Shown: positions 45,553 to 55,570, numbered from the stretch's first letter. The stretch: DNA of 64,000 bases from Flavobacterium sp. (GCA_016714905.1 JADKBW010000006.1:140512-204511); one strand, 5' to 3'. The notes: generated from the sequence alone by a model not told the origin. Numbers and translations: made by a program.

Positions 45553-46695
45553 TTAGTGATGATCTTCTTCATCGTGGTGATGCTCTTGCACGGCAGAACC
45601 GAAATACAAAGCAGTCAAAATCGTAAAAATATACGCTTGTAATAATGCCACTAATATCTCAATAATAGAAATCATAAAAGACAACATAAATGACAAGCTA
45701 CTTCCTACCCAATTCTTGAAAATAAACATCAATCCAATCAAACTCATTAATACGATGTGACCTGCGAACATGTTTGCGTATAAACGAATCATCAACGCGA
45801 ATGGCTTAATTACCAATCCCATCAATTCGATTGGTGCCAAAATAATTTTCATTGGAGTTGGCACGCCTGGCATCCAGAAAATGTGTCCCCAGTAATTTTT
45901 GTTGGCAGAAAGATTTGTGATTAAGAAAGTGATTACCGCCAAACCGAATGTGATGGCAATATTTCCTGTAACGTTGATTCCTAGTGGCGTTAATCCAAAA
46001 ATATTCAAGAACCAAATAAAGAAGAACACGGTCAATAGGTGACTCATGTATTTTTTATAATGTTTTTCTCCAATATTTGGAATAGCGATTTCATCACGAA
46101 TATACAATACGATAGGTTCAAAAAACCTTCCTGGTCCTGCAGAAACACCTCCGTTTTTAGCATATGATTTTGCTAAGCTGCTGAATAAGAAAAACATCAG
46201 TAGTGCAACAATCATAATGGTTAGCACACCTTTGGTAATCGAAAAATCTAGTGGCTGTGCATTGGTTGGGTGATGATGATGGTCTAAAGTTAATGTCCCA
46301 GCCGCATCTGTTTTGTATATTTTCTCGTGGTGTAATTTGTAGTAATTTCCGTTGCTTTCAGCTACCGCTTCGCCATGGTGAAATTTTGAGGAAGAAAAGA
46401 AATGAAATCCGTTATCCCAAAGAATAATTGGAAGCGGAAATCCGTAATGAGCACCTGTCTCAGCATCCCCGAAAAGAGAGAAATCGTGACCGTCAAGAAC
46501 GTGGTGGTTTTTTACTTCTTCGATTTGAGCTTTAATTTCCGCTTTTTCATCGACAACCTTTACTTCTTTTGTAACTACCTCGTGCGATTCGTGGGCAACT
46601 TGAGTAGAATCGATTGGGTTTGCGAATGTAATTAATGGAAGACAAGCGATTAAAATTGCTACTATAAATTGAAGTGGTTTGTTAGAAAGCACCAT
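45553..46695 (-). CDS. atpB: ATP synthase F0 a subunit
   Basis: 380 residues from MVLSNKPLQFIVAI; the open frame continues 28 codons further but crosses the promoter. It begins with a signal-peptide-like segment ending LITFANP. A long His-rich periplasmic N-terminal region (about 25-165) follows, and then the usual five to six helices. The essential Arg helix is IKPFALMIRLYANMFAGH. The N-terminal extension is a Bacteroidota feature. The C-terminus ends in HHHDEEDHH, a possible metal-binding tail of unknown use. Confidence 0.95.
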   Translation of the reverse strand: MVLSNKPLQFIVAILIACLPLITFANPIDSTQVAHESHEVVTKEVKVVDEKAEIKAQIEEVKNHHVLDGHDFSLFGDAETGAHYGFPLPIILWDNGFHFFSSSKFHHGEAVAESNGNYYKLHHEKIYKTDAAGTLTLDHHHHPTNAQPLDFSITKGVLTIMIVALLMFFLFSSLAKSYAKNGGVSAGPGRFFEPIVLYIRDEIAIPNIGEKHYKKYMSHLLTVFFFIWFLNIFGLTPLGINVTGNIAITFGLAVITFLITNLSANKNYWGHIFWMPGVPTPMKIILAPIELMGLVIKPFALMIRLYANMFAGHIVLMSLIGLMFIFKNWVGSSLSFMLSFMISIIEILVALLQAYIFTILTALYFGSAVQEHHHDEEDHH

Positions 46696-46736
46696 ATCTA
46701 TTGAATATCTAGGATTTTGTTTTCTGAAATTTGGTG

Positions 46737-46766
46737 CAAATGTACATCTTTTATTAAACTTCACAA
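46737..46766 (-). promoter_or_regulatory. Promoter of atpB-E-F-H-A-G
   Basis: Minus-strand TTG (46764-46766), 19-base spacer, TACATTTG (46737-46744, exact). Leader about 37 bases to the atpB start chosen here. The best promoter match in the window together with that at 57562. Confidence 0.7.
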
Positions 46767-46811
46767 GTTTAAAAAACACTTTTTTGAAGAACCTTTAGTT
46801 TTAGTAAACTA

Positions 46812-47213
46812 TTATTGTTTATTGTTTATTATTCTAATGGTCAAAAGGGTTTCTGTTGCTAAAAACAACAAAAAAACGATCAGAAAAGTTGCCTTCTCAA
46901 AACCCGAATGAGGTAGATTTGTGTGCAATATTGGTTTTAAAAAAATGTAGGCCACTCCCATTTTGAATGTTGTCAGTAAAATAAATGTAAGACCAACGTG
47001 TGTGCTGCTTGCTTGATTTACCTTAATTAAGATAAATAGAATTACAGCCGACAATAAAAAGAAAAAAGCATAAAGTCGTGGTAATGCATAGACAAATTGT
47101 GACTCCAGTTGATCTAAACCGATGACATACATAAAGCACTTATGAACCAACAACGTGAGCGCAGAAAACAGCAATAAACTTAAAATGGGTTGGTATTGTT
47201 TCAAATTCATCAT
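46812..47213 (-). CDS. Small four-helix membrane protein (DUF6168-like) upstream of atpB
   Basis: 133 residues with four membrane helices (about 10-30, 45-63, 74-92 and 108-128). It fits the place and size of the AtpI-type protein in ATP synthase operons and I believe it belongs to DUF6168, but this is from memory. The role may be to help assemble the c-ring or carry Mg2+. It lies 3 bases after the AtpZ-like gene. Confidence 0.65.
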   Translation of the reverse strand: MMNLKQYQPILSLLLFSALTLLVHKCFMYVIGLDQLESQFVYALPRLYAFFFLLSAVILFILIKVNQASSTHVGLTFILLTTFKMGVAYIFLKPILHTNLPHSGFEKATFLIVFLLFLATETLLTIRIINNKQ

Positions 47214-47216
47214 GAT

Positions 47217-47444
47217 TTATTCGTCTGTGGTGTTGATGTCTTTTAGCTGTCGATTGAGATTATAAAATGCAATGGCAACTCCAACTGTAGTGATCACTTT
47301 TATGTAGATGTTGTTTTTGTTAGGAAAATTCATGTCTAGCCAACCTCCCAAAACTGAAAATGCATAAATAATAACACCCATTTGAATCGGAATGTTAATT
47401 AATGCTAGCCATTTATTCGGCTGTCTTTTCTTCTGTTGGTTCAT
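47217..47444 (-). CDS. AtpZ/AtpI-like protein
   Basis: 75 residues, two membrane helices (about 14-33 and 47-63) joined by GGWLDMNFPN. This is the AtpZ form of the F0F1 accessory family, next to the ATP synthase genes as in other bacteria. It begins inside the end of the bactofilin gene (32-base overlap), so the two are coupled. Confidence 0.78.
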   Translation of the reverse strand: MNQQKKRQPNKWLALINIPIQMGVIIYAFSVLGGWLDMNFPNKNNIYIKVITTVGVAIAFYNLNRQLKDINTTDE

Positions 47445-47817
47445 GCGATGTTACTCCTTTTTGATTGGTTTTCATGACACATGTCGCACTAAATTCGGCG
47501 CCAGGCTCGACGGACAATTTGCCACACACGACTTCACCGTGAATACTAGCTTTTGCTTTGATATTTAGAATTTCTGTGACCTGAATTTTACCTTCAAATT
47601 TCCCTTCAATGTCAGCATTTCTGCACACGATATCTCCCTTAACACTTCCCGCAGGTCCAATTACAATTTTCCCTTCTGATTGGAAATTACCCACGAGATC
47701 TCCGTCTAGACGAAAATCAGCATGCGAAAGAATATTACCCTTAATGATAGTTCCCTCAACAATTCTATTGGTTTTTCCTAATAAGTCGGTATATGATTTT
47801 GGTTTCTTATCGAACAT
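47413..47817 (-). CDS. Bactofilin (polymer-forming cytoskeletal protein)
   Basis: 134 residues. The core (about 17-115) is a right-handed beta-helix of short repeats such as GTIIKGNILSHADFRLDGDLVGNF and GKIVIGPAGSVKGDI. Bactofilins polymerise without nucleotide at the inner membrane and shape the cell or place wall enzymes. The C-terminal ~20 residues are charged and likely disordered. Starts 3 bases after the sprE stop. Confidence 0.9.
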   Translation of the reverse strand: MFDKKPKSYTDLLGKTNRIVEGTIIKGNILSHADFRLDGDLVGNFQSEGKIVIGPAGSVKGDIVCRNADIEGKFEGKIQVTEILNIKAKASIHGEVVCGKLSVEPGAEFSATCVMKTNQKGVTSHEPTEEKTAE

Positions 47818-47820
47818 AAT

Positions 47821-50660
47821 CTATTTTTTTTCATCGCTTCTACCTTTATCTTTAGGAACAAAACCGGGAGTCGAAGGCATTCCTGGAGGTAATTGATTGA
47901 ATTGAGATTTTGCTTCGCCTTCCGCTTCCTCTCTAGAAGGTCTTTGTCGTTCCTTAGTTGCGTTTTCTTCTTTAGCAGAGGTCGGTTTAGCTTTAGGAAC
48001 ATAAGCCTTTGGAGGCAACGGATCGGAAGGAGGAGTGGTTAGATATTCTTCAAAGTTTTTCTTCATTTGAACAATTTTGTAATTTTCGTTCGAAATTACA
48101 TAAGCCGTTTCCACTACTTTGTATTCTTTAAATTCTTTTAGAATAGACGCAATTCCTTTGGCATATTCTAGGTCTTTAAGTCCATGAATTACAATAAAAT
48201 TTTCGTCCATGGTATAGATATCATAAGACATTGTGAGCTTGTCCAAACTTCTTTCCGTAATAAATTTTGTAATCTTCGCTTGCAGTGCTTTTGTGCCTTT
48301 ATCTTCTAAATTTTTCGACTTATAGAGTATTTTCCAGCTCAACGGTTTTACTTCATAAAACTTTAAGCTTTCCATCGCAGGCACATTTGTTTTCAAAAGT
48401 TCTTCCGCAAATTTTCCTTCTGTACTGTTAGGATAATTCAATGCCACAAAATTGAGCGTTTTTCTATACTCACCCAATCCTTTTAATCTGCCTAAATTAT
48501 TGGCTTTTAATAATTCAAACTTGGGTACAATTTCTTCTCCATTGTACTGATCAATCGCTATGCTTAAATTGGCCAATGAACCCTTAATATCTCCTGAATT
48601 ATACTGTTTGAGTATCTTGTCGTAATTTGCTTCTGGTGTGTCTGTGAGTAAATTACCGGCGCCATTTGCGTTTCCTAAGATTTGTGCATATCTAGAATCT
48701 GGAAACTCATTTATAATGCGATTCTTCATTGCTAACGCTTTGTCCTTATCCAACAATTCGTATAACTTAAATAGATTGTACATCGTTGGTAACACCAATC
48801 TTTCTTCAGGCTTATTGGTCAATAAAGTCTCTAGCTTTGCAACTGCAAGCTTATACTCTTTAAATTTCTCCTTATATATTACACCCAATTGGAAATAAGC
48901 AAAATTTCTTTCTTTGCCAATACTGTCAATAACATTTTGATCCGTTGGTAATTGCTTGATATAAAAGTCAGCAGTGTACTTTTCTTCTTCTTTACTTTTT
49001 TTCTCCTTGTCTAATTTCTCTTTATTTTCTTTATCTTCTTCGTCTTCTTCATCTTCTGTTTCTACTTTACTAGTTTTGTTTTGAGAAATTCTCCAATTTT
49101 CAGCATATGGCCGGTCCCCCCATTTTTTCTTAAAATCCAACTTCCCTTTCGCCACTGTAGTTGAATTGTAAAAATAGAAATTACTACTACCAGAAGATGC
49201 GAAATTGGCATCGGGCGCCGAAGGTCTTGGAGGTCTGCCCGCTTGTTTAGCATCCTCTTTCTTGACGTCTCTTCCGTTTTTGTCAACGCCACCAGAATCT
49301 TTATCTCCAGATTCTCCTTTTTCTTGCGCAATTTTTTCTTTCAGAAGTCTCTTTTCTTCTTCTTTTTTCAATTTGGTAATATAAGCATCATAATATGCAA
49401 TCTTGTCGGTATCTGACATAGCATAGACCTTTAGAATACTGTCATTCCTTGAGGCAATTCCTTCGTATTTAATGACATCCACTAAATTTTCTCTTTTCTT
49501 TTCAATAAATCGATGCTCTCTAGACCGAGGTTCTAATTGCACTAGGGTACTGTCGTAGTACTTTCCTGCCACCACATATTTTGCTTTTTTAAAATAGATA
49601 TCCGCTAAATTTCTATAATTCGAAGCTACCAAATATTTATCGACCACTTTACTATTTAATGAAATATTGTAGTATTTCATTGCTAAAGAATCGTTTTTGT
49701 TTTTGTCGTAAAACAATCCCATTTTATGATTCAGAAAATTAAGATAAGGTCTGTTTTCTCGGTCTTTAAGCAGCTTTCTATACTTCGTTAAGAACGCCAA
49801 AGTATCTCCGTTTTCAAAATCATTCAAACTCGATTGGCGTATATGTGAATGAATCACATATTGCTTGGCCGCCTTTCTTTTCATGTCAATAACGGTTTGA
49901 TATGCAGCAAATGCGCTGTCTTTATAACCTAAATTTTCATATAACTGTCCTAAAATAAAACCATAGCGTGATTTTCTTCTTTTAATTTAGTAAATTCTTT
50001 CGCCAGTTTTAATCTAGCAACCGCACTATCCTTCTCGCCTAGATTAAGAAATGCTTGCGTAAGTGTCGCATTTGCATCTGCAAAAATCTGATCTTTATAC
50101 TTTATTTCTTTAAATAATTTTCGCAAATTTTCAACCGCTATAGCATCGTTTTCTAAACGCATATTGGTTTTTTCTCTCCAAATTTTCGCCTCGTTAATCT
50201 TGTTACTATTGGAGTGTTTGTAGAGAATATAATTGAAAGCTTCTAAAGCAGGCACAAATCTTTGGTCGTAGTATCTCGATTTCCCTAGCAGCAAATGCGC
50301 TTCATCCATTTGATAGTTCTTCTCAGCGCCACCAATATTCATGGAATGCTTCTGAATTGCTTTGGTAGCCTTTGTTTCTGCTCTGTCAAAATTTGGATTT
50401 GGAGGTGTTTCTCCAGGTAATATATTATCTTTTTTTACCTGCATTCTCTCGATTGGTAAAACGTCCCAAAAATTATCTTGATACTGTGATTTTAATTCAA
50501 GAATCCCTTTGTCTAAAGCCAAACTACCGTTATATAATATATTGTCTTTAGTGCTTAACGCTGGAATTCTGGATATGAATGTGTTCTTCTTAACCGAGCA
50601 GGCTACCAAAAAAAGTAAGAAGCCAACGACAAAAAGATACTTGTGTATGTTAGTTTTCAA
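47821..50660 (-). pseudogene. sprE: SprE/PorW-type gliding and type IX secretion lipoprotein, frame broken (probable sequence error)
   Basis: Two pieces: a lipoprotein N-terminus with LVAC lipobox and TPR repeats (49950 upward) and a 687-codon main part with more repeats (47821-49884). They join when one G is restored near 49969-49971, giving ...EENARYGFILGQLYENLGYK and then a stretch ending MKRKAAKQYVIHSHI. Start chosen at TTG 50660 (MKTNIHKYLFVVGF) since it gives a normal signal peptide; the ATG at 50753 adds 31 residues. SprE is needed for gliding and secretion in F. johnsoniae. The middle has a disordered acidic/Lys-rich segment (DEEDEEDKENKEKLDKEKKS). Confidence 0.82.
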
Positions 50661-50848
50661 TGTAAAACGGTTTATCTTAAAACTTTTAAAAGTCGATTTT
50701 AGTATTTTGACTGGTAAAAATACGTTTCTTTTTGATATAGCGAAAAATATCACTTAAAAGTTTCGTGTTTTGCCGCACCTCAGGTAATGATTAAAAACTC
50801 CTACAAAAATAATTCGCTGATATTAATTTAGTTTTCTATGAGGTTTCC

Positions 50849-50856
50849 TATTTTTG
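50849..50856 (+). promoter_or_regulatory. -7 promoter element of the PaaE-like reductase
   Basis: TATTTTTG fits TANNTTTG exactly; predicted leader about 9 bases. It supports the ATG at 50869 over an upstream TTG. Confidence 0.55.
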
Positions 50857-50868
50857 CAAAAAAAAATT

Positions 50869-51921
50869 ATGTCTCTATTTTATAAATTAAATATTACAGA
50901 AGTGCGTCGTGAAACCAAAGATGCTGTTTCTGTTTTGTTTAATGTTCCCCTTGAATTTAAAGATTTTTATCGCTTTTTAGCTGGTCAATATGTGAATCTA
51001 AAATTAACTTTAGATGGTGCCGAAATTCGCCGCGCTTATTCGATTTGTGCTGCGCCAGAAAATAGCGAATTGAGAATTGCCATAAAATCGGTCACCAACG
51101 GAACATTTTCGGTTTTTGCAAATTCAAAGTTAAAAGCAGGAGACACCTTAGAAGTTGGAACACCTGAGGGGAAATTTACTTTTGAAGCTGATGCACAACG
51201 CACAAAAAACTATCTGGCTTTTGCTGCTGGAAGCGGAATCACACCAATTCTTTCCATATTACAAAGTGTACTGCTCAGCGAGCCAAATAGCACGTTTGTT
51301 TTGGTCTATGGAAACAAAACACCTGAAGACACTATATTTCATCAACAATTAATTGATTTACAATTAAAATATGTTGGACGCTTTTTCGTGCATTTTGTAT
51401 ACAGTCAAGTGAATTTAGATTCTGGATTGTTCGGGAGAATTGATAAATCAACCGTAAATTTTGTGCTGAATAACAAACACAAAGAACTCGATTTTGATAA
51501 ATTTTATCTCTGTGGACCCGAAGACATGATCAATACCGTTTCGGCAGTCTTGAAAGAACGAAACATTAAAGAATCTGCTATAAAATTTGAGTTGTTTTCA
51601 ACCTCAACCTCAGAATCCAAAATAGAAAAGTCCCTAGAGGGTCACACCAAAGTAACTGTTTTGGTAGATGGCGACGAGACTACTTTCGAAATGTCGCAAA
51701 AACAAACTGTTTTAGAAGCGGCATTAAAGCAAGGAATCGACGCACCTTATTCTTGTCAAGGTGGGATTTGTAGTAGTTGTTTGGCTAGAATTAAATCCGG
51801 AACGGCAGAAATGAAGAAAAACACGATTCTCTCGGATAGTGAAATTGCCGAAGGTTTAATCTTGACTTGTCAAGCGCATCCAACTTCTGCAAGCATATCT
51901 ATTGATTATGACGATGTCTAG
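50869..51921 (+). CDS. PaaE-like FAD/NAD(P) oxidoreductase with C-terminal [2Fe-2S] ferredoxin domain
   Basis: 350 residues. FAD domain with RAYSICA (about 57-63), NAD(P) domain with LAFAAGSGITPILSIL and LCGPEDMI, then a plant-type ferredoxin domain whose cluster Cys are in PYSCQGGICSSCLA and LTCQAHP. This is the layout of the phenylacetyl-CoA epoxidase reductase PaaE and related electron donors. No paa genes are nearby, so the electron acceptor here is open; the acyl-ACP desaturase at 24770 is one possible client. Ends overlapping the next gene by 4 bases. Confidence 0.87.
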   Translation: MSLFYKLNITEVRRETKDAVSVLFNVPLEFKDFYRFLAGQYVNLKLTLDGAEIRRAYSICAAPENSELRIAIKSVTNGTFSVFANSKLKAGDTLEVGTPEGKFTFEADAQRTKNYLAFAAGSGITPILSILQSVLLSEPNSTFVLVYGNKTPEDTIFHQQLIDLQLKYVGRFFVHFVYSQVNLDSGLFGRIDKSTVNFVLNNKHKELDFDKFYLCGPEDMINTVSAVLKERNIKESAIKFELFSTSTSESKIEKSLEGHTKVTVLVDGDETTFEMSQKQTVLEAALKQGIDAPYSCQGGICSSCLARIKSGTAEMKKNTILSDSEIAEGLILTCQAHPTSASISIDYDDV

Positions 51922-53666
51922 AGTTTAACCACTTTTCTGGTTACACTTCCAAAATCGCCTTCAAAAGTTACCAACAAAGTGCCTTTCCATTCCGGTTCTA
52001 AATCTAAACTAAACACGCCATTCCCAGCTTGAATGTCTTGTGAAAAAAGTTTTTGACCCAAAATGTTGGTGATTGAAACATGGATTAGCCCAAACATTTG
52101 ATCCATCTCAAAATTGACATTCTGCTTTGTCGGATTTGGAAAAGGTGCTGAAATATGTTGCGAAGCCCATTCGGTTGTACTCAAGCTCGAAACATTAATG
52201 GTCCAATAGCCTGCCGGAGCAACAATTGGTCTCGATAGTATTTTGCCGGAAACCGCTTGTCCCTGAATATAGTATTCTACATTAACGCCAGAAATTGGAA
52301 TCGTAATATTGGCTGTCCAATTTGAATCAGTTGCTAAGGTCATGGCTGTTTGATTAAAAGTCGCGGTGCCCTCTTCTCTCCAAAAAACTGTTGCAGATTG
52401 AATCCCAGAATTATGCTTGATTAAGGCGTTAATTGTAAATGTAGTTCCTGCATTGGCTTCGTCGATAGGTTGGTGTACGATGAGCATAGGATCGGCCACG
52501 CCAATTGTATGCGTGATACAATGCAGCGCACCGAGTTGATTAATCAGATTTTCCCCGGAATTATCCACATCAATTCCAACAACATTATAGCCGGGTAATA
52601 ATTCTTGATAAAGTGCCAAGGCCGCAGCGTCTACTTGTGGTCGATAAATCGGAACTAGTATTGATTTGTTGATAAAAACGGAATTAGAAAAGGTACGGTA
52701 AGCGCCATTTGTATCTGGATAACTGCCAGAGGTGCTTGGTGGTGCGTCAATCCATTTAATATCATACGGCGTTCCGAATGGAGATTGAAAATTATTGACT
52801 ACATAGTTAATATTGGCTTCAATTTGCGGACCGTCGGCGACATTTGGCGGGTATTTACTTACCAATATTGTTTCTTCGTCTAGCAGTTTCATGTGCATAT
52901 CGATGTGATGAATTTCATCATAAGGCAACGTTGGCATTTTAATGTAATTCTGAATTCCCATATAATTCAGCATGATGCCGTTTATTTGTTCTTCTGTTTT
53001 AGCAGATACACCATAAGGATTTCCAACTGCGTTTTCTTCTAGAATCAATTCGGAAGCAAAAGCATTTCCTAAGCCATCAGACATATAATTTCCGCCAGTA
53101 TTGACCAAATCATTCAGTCCAGAATCGGTAATATAAATAGGGATTCCTGCATAATTAGCATGCGCAGTAGGCATGACATTATCGTTGGGTCTTGGGCGAT
53201 TATAGATCCAATCGGTTAATGCTCTTTCGCCAACACTGTCTGAGTAGATGGTGTTTCCTGCAAAATCGCGAATCCAAATACTATTTGCCGGGACATTTAG
53301 AAAAATAACATTCGTCAAATCGATCCCGAAGGAAGTTAGATAGCTTGCCACTGTGGCTTGACTTTGCGTTGCAATGATCACCTTGCATTCGTTGACACCA
53401 ACCGCCACAATCTGACGCAGTATATTTTGAAAACCCGATTGCCACGACAAAACCAAATATTCTACTTCTTCCCATTCTGCTGCTGCACGAACAGAGCCTG
53501 TTGGCGGCGCCGTAGCTTGCGCATTTCTGAACTCGAAATGGGTGAGTAATTGCTTTTCCTTTTCTGTAAATCCTTTGGGTAGTTTTTCACTTTCTTGTGA
53601 AAATAAGAAGGCACTATTAAAAGAAAATAATAAAAGAAATAACAGTTTTATGACATTAATTTTCAT
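51918..53666 (-). CDS. Type IX-secreted peptidylarginine/agmatine deiminase-like protein
   Basis: 582 residues from MKINVIKLLFLLLFSF; a promoter just upstream excludes the longer reading. Signal peptide (ending LFSQE), deiminase domain to about residue 395, an Ig-like region, and a type A sorting tail (APFPNPTKQNVNFEM ... VTRKVVKL). Catalytic residues of the PPAD group are all seen: Asp in WIRDFAGN (near 134), His and Asp in HHIDMHM (near 255-257), Asn in RTFSNSVF, Cys in GALHCITHTIG (near 381). Likely substrate is arginine in peptides or agmatine, outside the cell. The exact substrate is unknown. Confidence 0.85.
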   Translation of the reverse strand: MKINVIKLLFLLLFSFNSAFLFSQESEKLPKGFTEKEKQLLTHFEFRNAQATAPPTGSVRAAAEWEEVEYLVLSWQSGFQNILRQIVAVGVNECKVIIATQSQATVASYLTSFGIDLTNVIFLNVPANSIWIRDFAGNTIYSDSVGERALTDWIYNRPRPNDNVMPTAHANYAGIPIYITDSGLNDLVNTGGNYMSDGLGNAFASELILEENAVGNPYGVSAKTEEQINGIMLNYMGIQNYIKMPTLPYDEIHHIDMHMKLLDEETILVSKYPPNVADGPQIEANINYVVNNFQSPFGTPYDIKWIDAPPSTSGSYPDTNGAYRTFSNSVFINKSILVPIYRPQVDAAALALYQELLPGYNVVGIDVDNSGENLINQLGALHCITHTIGVADPMLIVHQPIDEANAGTTFTINALIKHNSGIQSATVFWREEGTATFNQTAMTLATDSNWTANITIPISGVNVEYYIQGQAVSGKILSRPIVAPAGYWTINVSSLSTTEWASQHISAPFPNPTKQNVNFEMDQMFGLIHVSITNILGQKLFSQDIQAGNGVFSLDLEPEWKGTLLVTFEGDFGSVTRKVVKL

Positions 53667-53690
53667 GACGGTAACAAGTTGATTTGACAA

Positions 53691-53698
53691 CAAATTTA
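53691..53698 (-). promoter_or_regulatory. -7 promoter element of the secreted deiminase
   Basis: Minus-strand TAAATTTG fits TANNTTTG exactly, about 20-base leader to 53666. A TTG at 53714-53716 is slightly too close (15 bases). Confidence 0.5.
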
Positions 53699-53732
53699 TC
53701 TTTTTACTTCGAACAATAAGCGAAAGCATGCA

Positions 53733-54770
53733 TTACTTTATAATTCCGTTGATTTTACTCAAAATGCTTTCAACGGAAATCGTGCGCATTGCCTCTTCGT
53801 AGCCGGCCACTTTCTTGTTTCCATAAACAGATGTTGGTAGGAAAGGAAATTGTGCTCTATTGGAGGTCAGACAATTATCGATGGGTTGATGAAATGGAGA
53901 AAAACCCGCAAAAGGATGTGTTGCTCCCCAAAGTGTCACGACCGGAACGCCATAGATTGCTGCCAAATGTGCATTGCCAGAATCCATCGATAGCATGACA
54001 TTGAGGCCGGCAATGAGTTGTAATTCTTCCGAAAAACGCAACTTTCCGGCAACAACAATCGCATTGTCTAAGTTATTTGAAATTTCTTGTAGCGCGGTTA
54101 TTTCGTTCTTACTTCCGAAAAGTAATAGGCGATAGGCTTTGTTTTTGAAAGTTCACTGACCACTTCCTTCATCAAATCGAGTGGATAGACTTTGGAATCG
54201 TATTGGGCAAACGGAGCAATTCCGATGAGTATTTTGTTCTCATTGCCAATGATATTCAAAACTGGCGTGTCTAGTTTTGGATTTGGAGGAAAAGTCGGTT
54301 GCGATAAATTGATCGGAAATCCGAGTTCTTTGAAGACGTTGGCATGTCTTTCAAAAACGGTCGGCAATGGATTTATAGTCTTCTTTTCAAGTCGCGTTAA
54401 AGCTTTTTTTCTCTGCTCTGGCTTTATCGGTAAATGCGACCTTTTTACCACTCCAAAGAAAAAAGGTTCTAACTATTTTCGAACGCAGTACGTTGTGCAG
54501 GTCGGCAAATGCATCAATCTGCAATGGCTTTAAGTCGCGATACAATTGCAACAAACCCAATAATCCTTTGTGTCTGCCAGTGGCATCGAACGGAAAAAAA
54601 ATAAGATTGGGAATGCCCTGAAAAAGTGGTTGAAAAAAAGATCTAGAAACAACCGTGATTTTAACTTCAGGATGTTGTTGCAACAAGGCTCTTAAAACAG
54701 GAACCGTCATGGCAACATCTCCCATTGCGGAGAGTCTCATGACGGCTATATGTGTTTGTTTTTCTGGCAA
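53733..54770 (-). pseudogene. Glycosyltransferase family 9 (heptosyltransferase-like), two frameshifts (probable sequence errors)
   Basis: Three collinear parts: MRLSAMGDVAMTVPVLRALL to LWSGKKVAFTDKARAEKK (54387-54770), ALTRLEKKTINPLPTVFERH to PIAYYF (54098-54451), and LRFSEELQLIAGLNVMLSMD then SGNAHLAAIYGVPVVTLWGA (53733-54041). The first break is one extra base in a 7-T run (54404-54410); the second is one base missing near 54138. Restored, it is a ~346-residue GT9 with the usual N-terminal RLSAMGD and the C-terminal donor site SMDSGNAHLA. It adds heptose or a like sugar to lipopolysaccharide core. Confidence 0.83.
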
Positions 54771-54790
54771 GTTGCTATGAAGTGCGGAGT

Positions 54791-54864
54791 CCTAGCCCCG
54801 ATAGCAGCCGATATCCTCGCAACGCAGTGGAGAGATAAAGGCGAATAGCGGGAAACAGCTCCTA
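54791..54864 (-). repeat. Dispersed palindromic repeat, family 1, copy D
   Basis: Left CCTAGCCCCGATAGCAGCCG, right GCGGGAAACAGCTCCTA; inner GGATATCG/AGAGATAAAG as in copy A. Between GT9 and DUF4254 genes. Confidence 0.75.
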
Positions 54865-54870
54865 AAAAAA

Positions 54871-55476
54871 TTACTTTTTATTTTGATACAACACCGGATT
54901 CAATTCATCGTCGTTGTACATCTTCATTTGTTTGTAAACTTTCATGAATTTGTCGCCGTTTTCAATGTCTTGAATCAAATCATCGATGGCGGTAGACAAG
55001 TCGCTTCTTTGTTCTAGAAGTACATTAAGCTTGGCTTGGCATTTATCTTTGTGGTCTTGGGAAGCTTCCGGACGTGTAGCTTCTTCATTCATGTGATAAA
55101 TTTTCAAGGCCAAAATCGACAAACGATCAATTGCCCAAGCTGGACTTTCAGAATTGATTTTTGCGGTCGGTTTTACTTTCACCTGATGGTATTTCTGCAA
55201 AAAGTAACTGTCGATATATTCTACCATATCAGTGCGTTCTTGGTTCGACGCATCAATTCTTCTTTTCAGCGTTAAAGCAGCCACCGGATCAATTTGCGGG
55301 TCACGAATAATGTCTTCAAAATGCCATTGCACCGTATCAATCCAGTTTTTGTGGTACAACAAATGCTCGAATTGCTCTTTGGGATAAGGGTTGTTAATGG
55401 GTTGATCTACATTATCAAATTGGTGATAATCTTGGATGCTTCTTTCGAAAACGGCGTAGGCAAGTTTAGAAAACAT
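54871..55476 (-). CDS. DUF4254 family protein
   Basis: 201 residues, all helical, no signal or membrane segment. The segment HHxx-like is absent; conserved-looking parts are YHKNWIDTVQWHFEDIIRD and RRIDASNQERTDMVEYID, which match DUF4254. Function unknown. In many flavobacteria it lies next to a GT9 glycosyltransferase, as here. Confidence 0.8.
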   Translation of the reverse strand: MFSKLAYAVFERSIQDYHQFDNVDQPINNPYPKEQFEHLLYHKNWIDTVQWHFEDIIRDPQIDPVAALTLKRRIDASNQERTDMVEYIDSYFLQKYHQVKVKPTAKINSESPAWAIDRLSILALKIYHMNEEATRPEASQDHKDKCQAKLNVLLEQRSDLSTAIDDLIQDIENGDKFMKVYKQMKMYNDDELNPVLYQNKK

Positions 55477-55495
55477 ATCTTTGAATTTTAAAAGA

Positions 55496-55503
55496 CAAAG
55501 ATA
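55496..55503 (-). promoter_or_regulatory. -7 promoter element of the DUF4254 gene
   Basis: Minus-strand TATCTTTG fits TANNTTTG exactly; leader about 16 bases. Confidence 0.5.
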
Positions 55504-55570
55504 CTTTTTATACTTTTACGAGAGAAAAAAAGTTACTAAGGTTCTGAGGCACTAAGGTACTAAGGGGTTT

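Noticed and set aside
46812..46911. Plus-strand small reading frame upstream of atpB
   Set aside because: Antisense to a membrane-protein gene with clear helices; no support of its own.
54400..54412. Programmed slippage at a 7-base homopolymer in the GT9 gene
   Set aside because: Other genes break at non-slippery sites in the same region, so a common error source explains all of them better.
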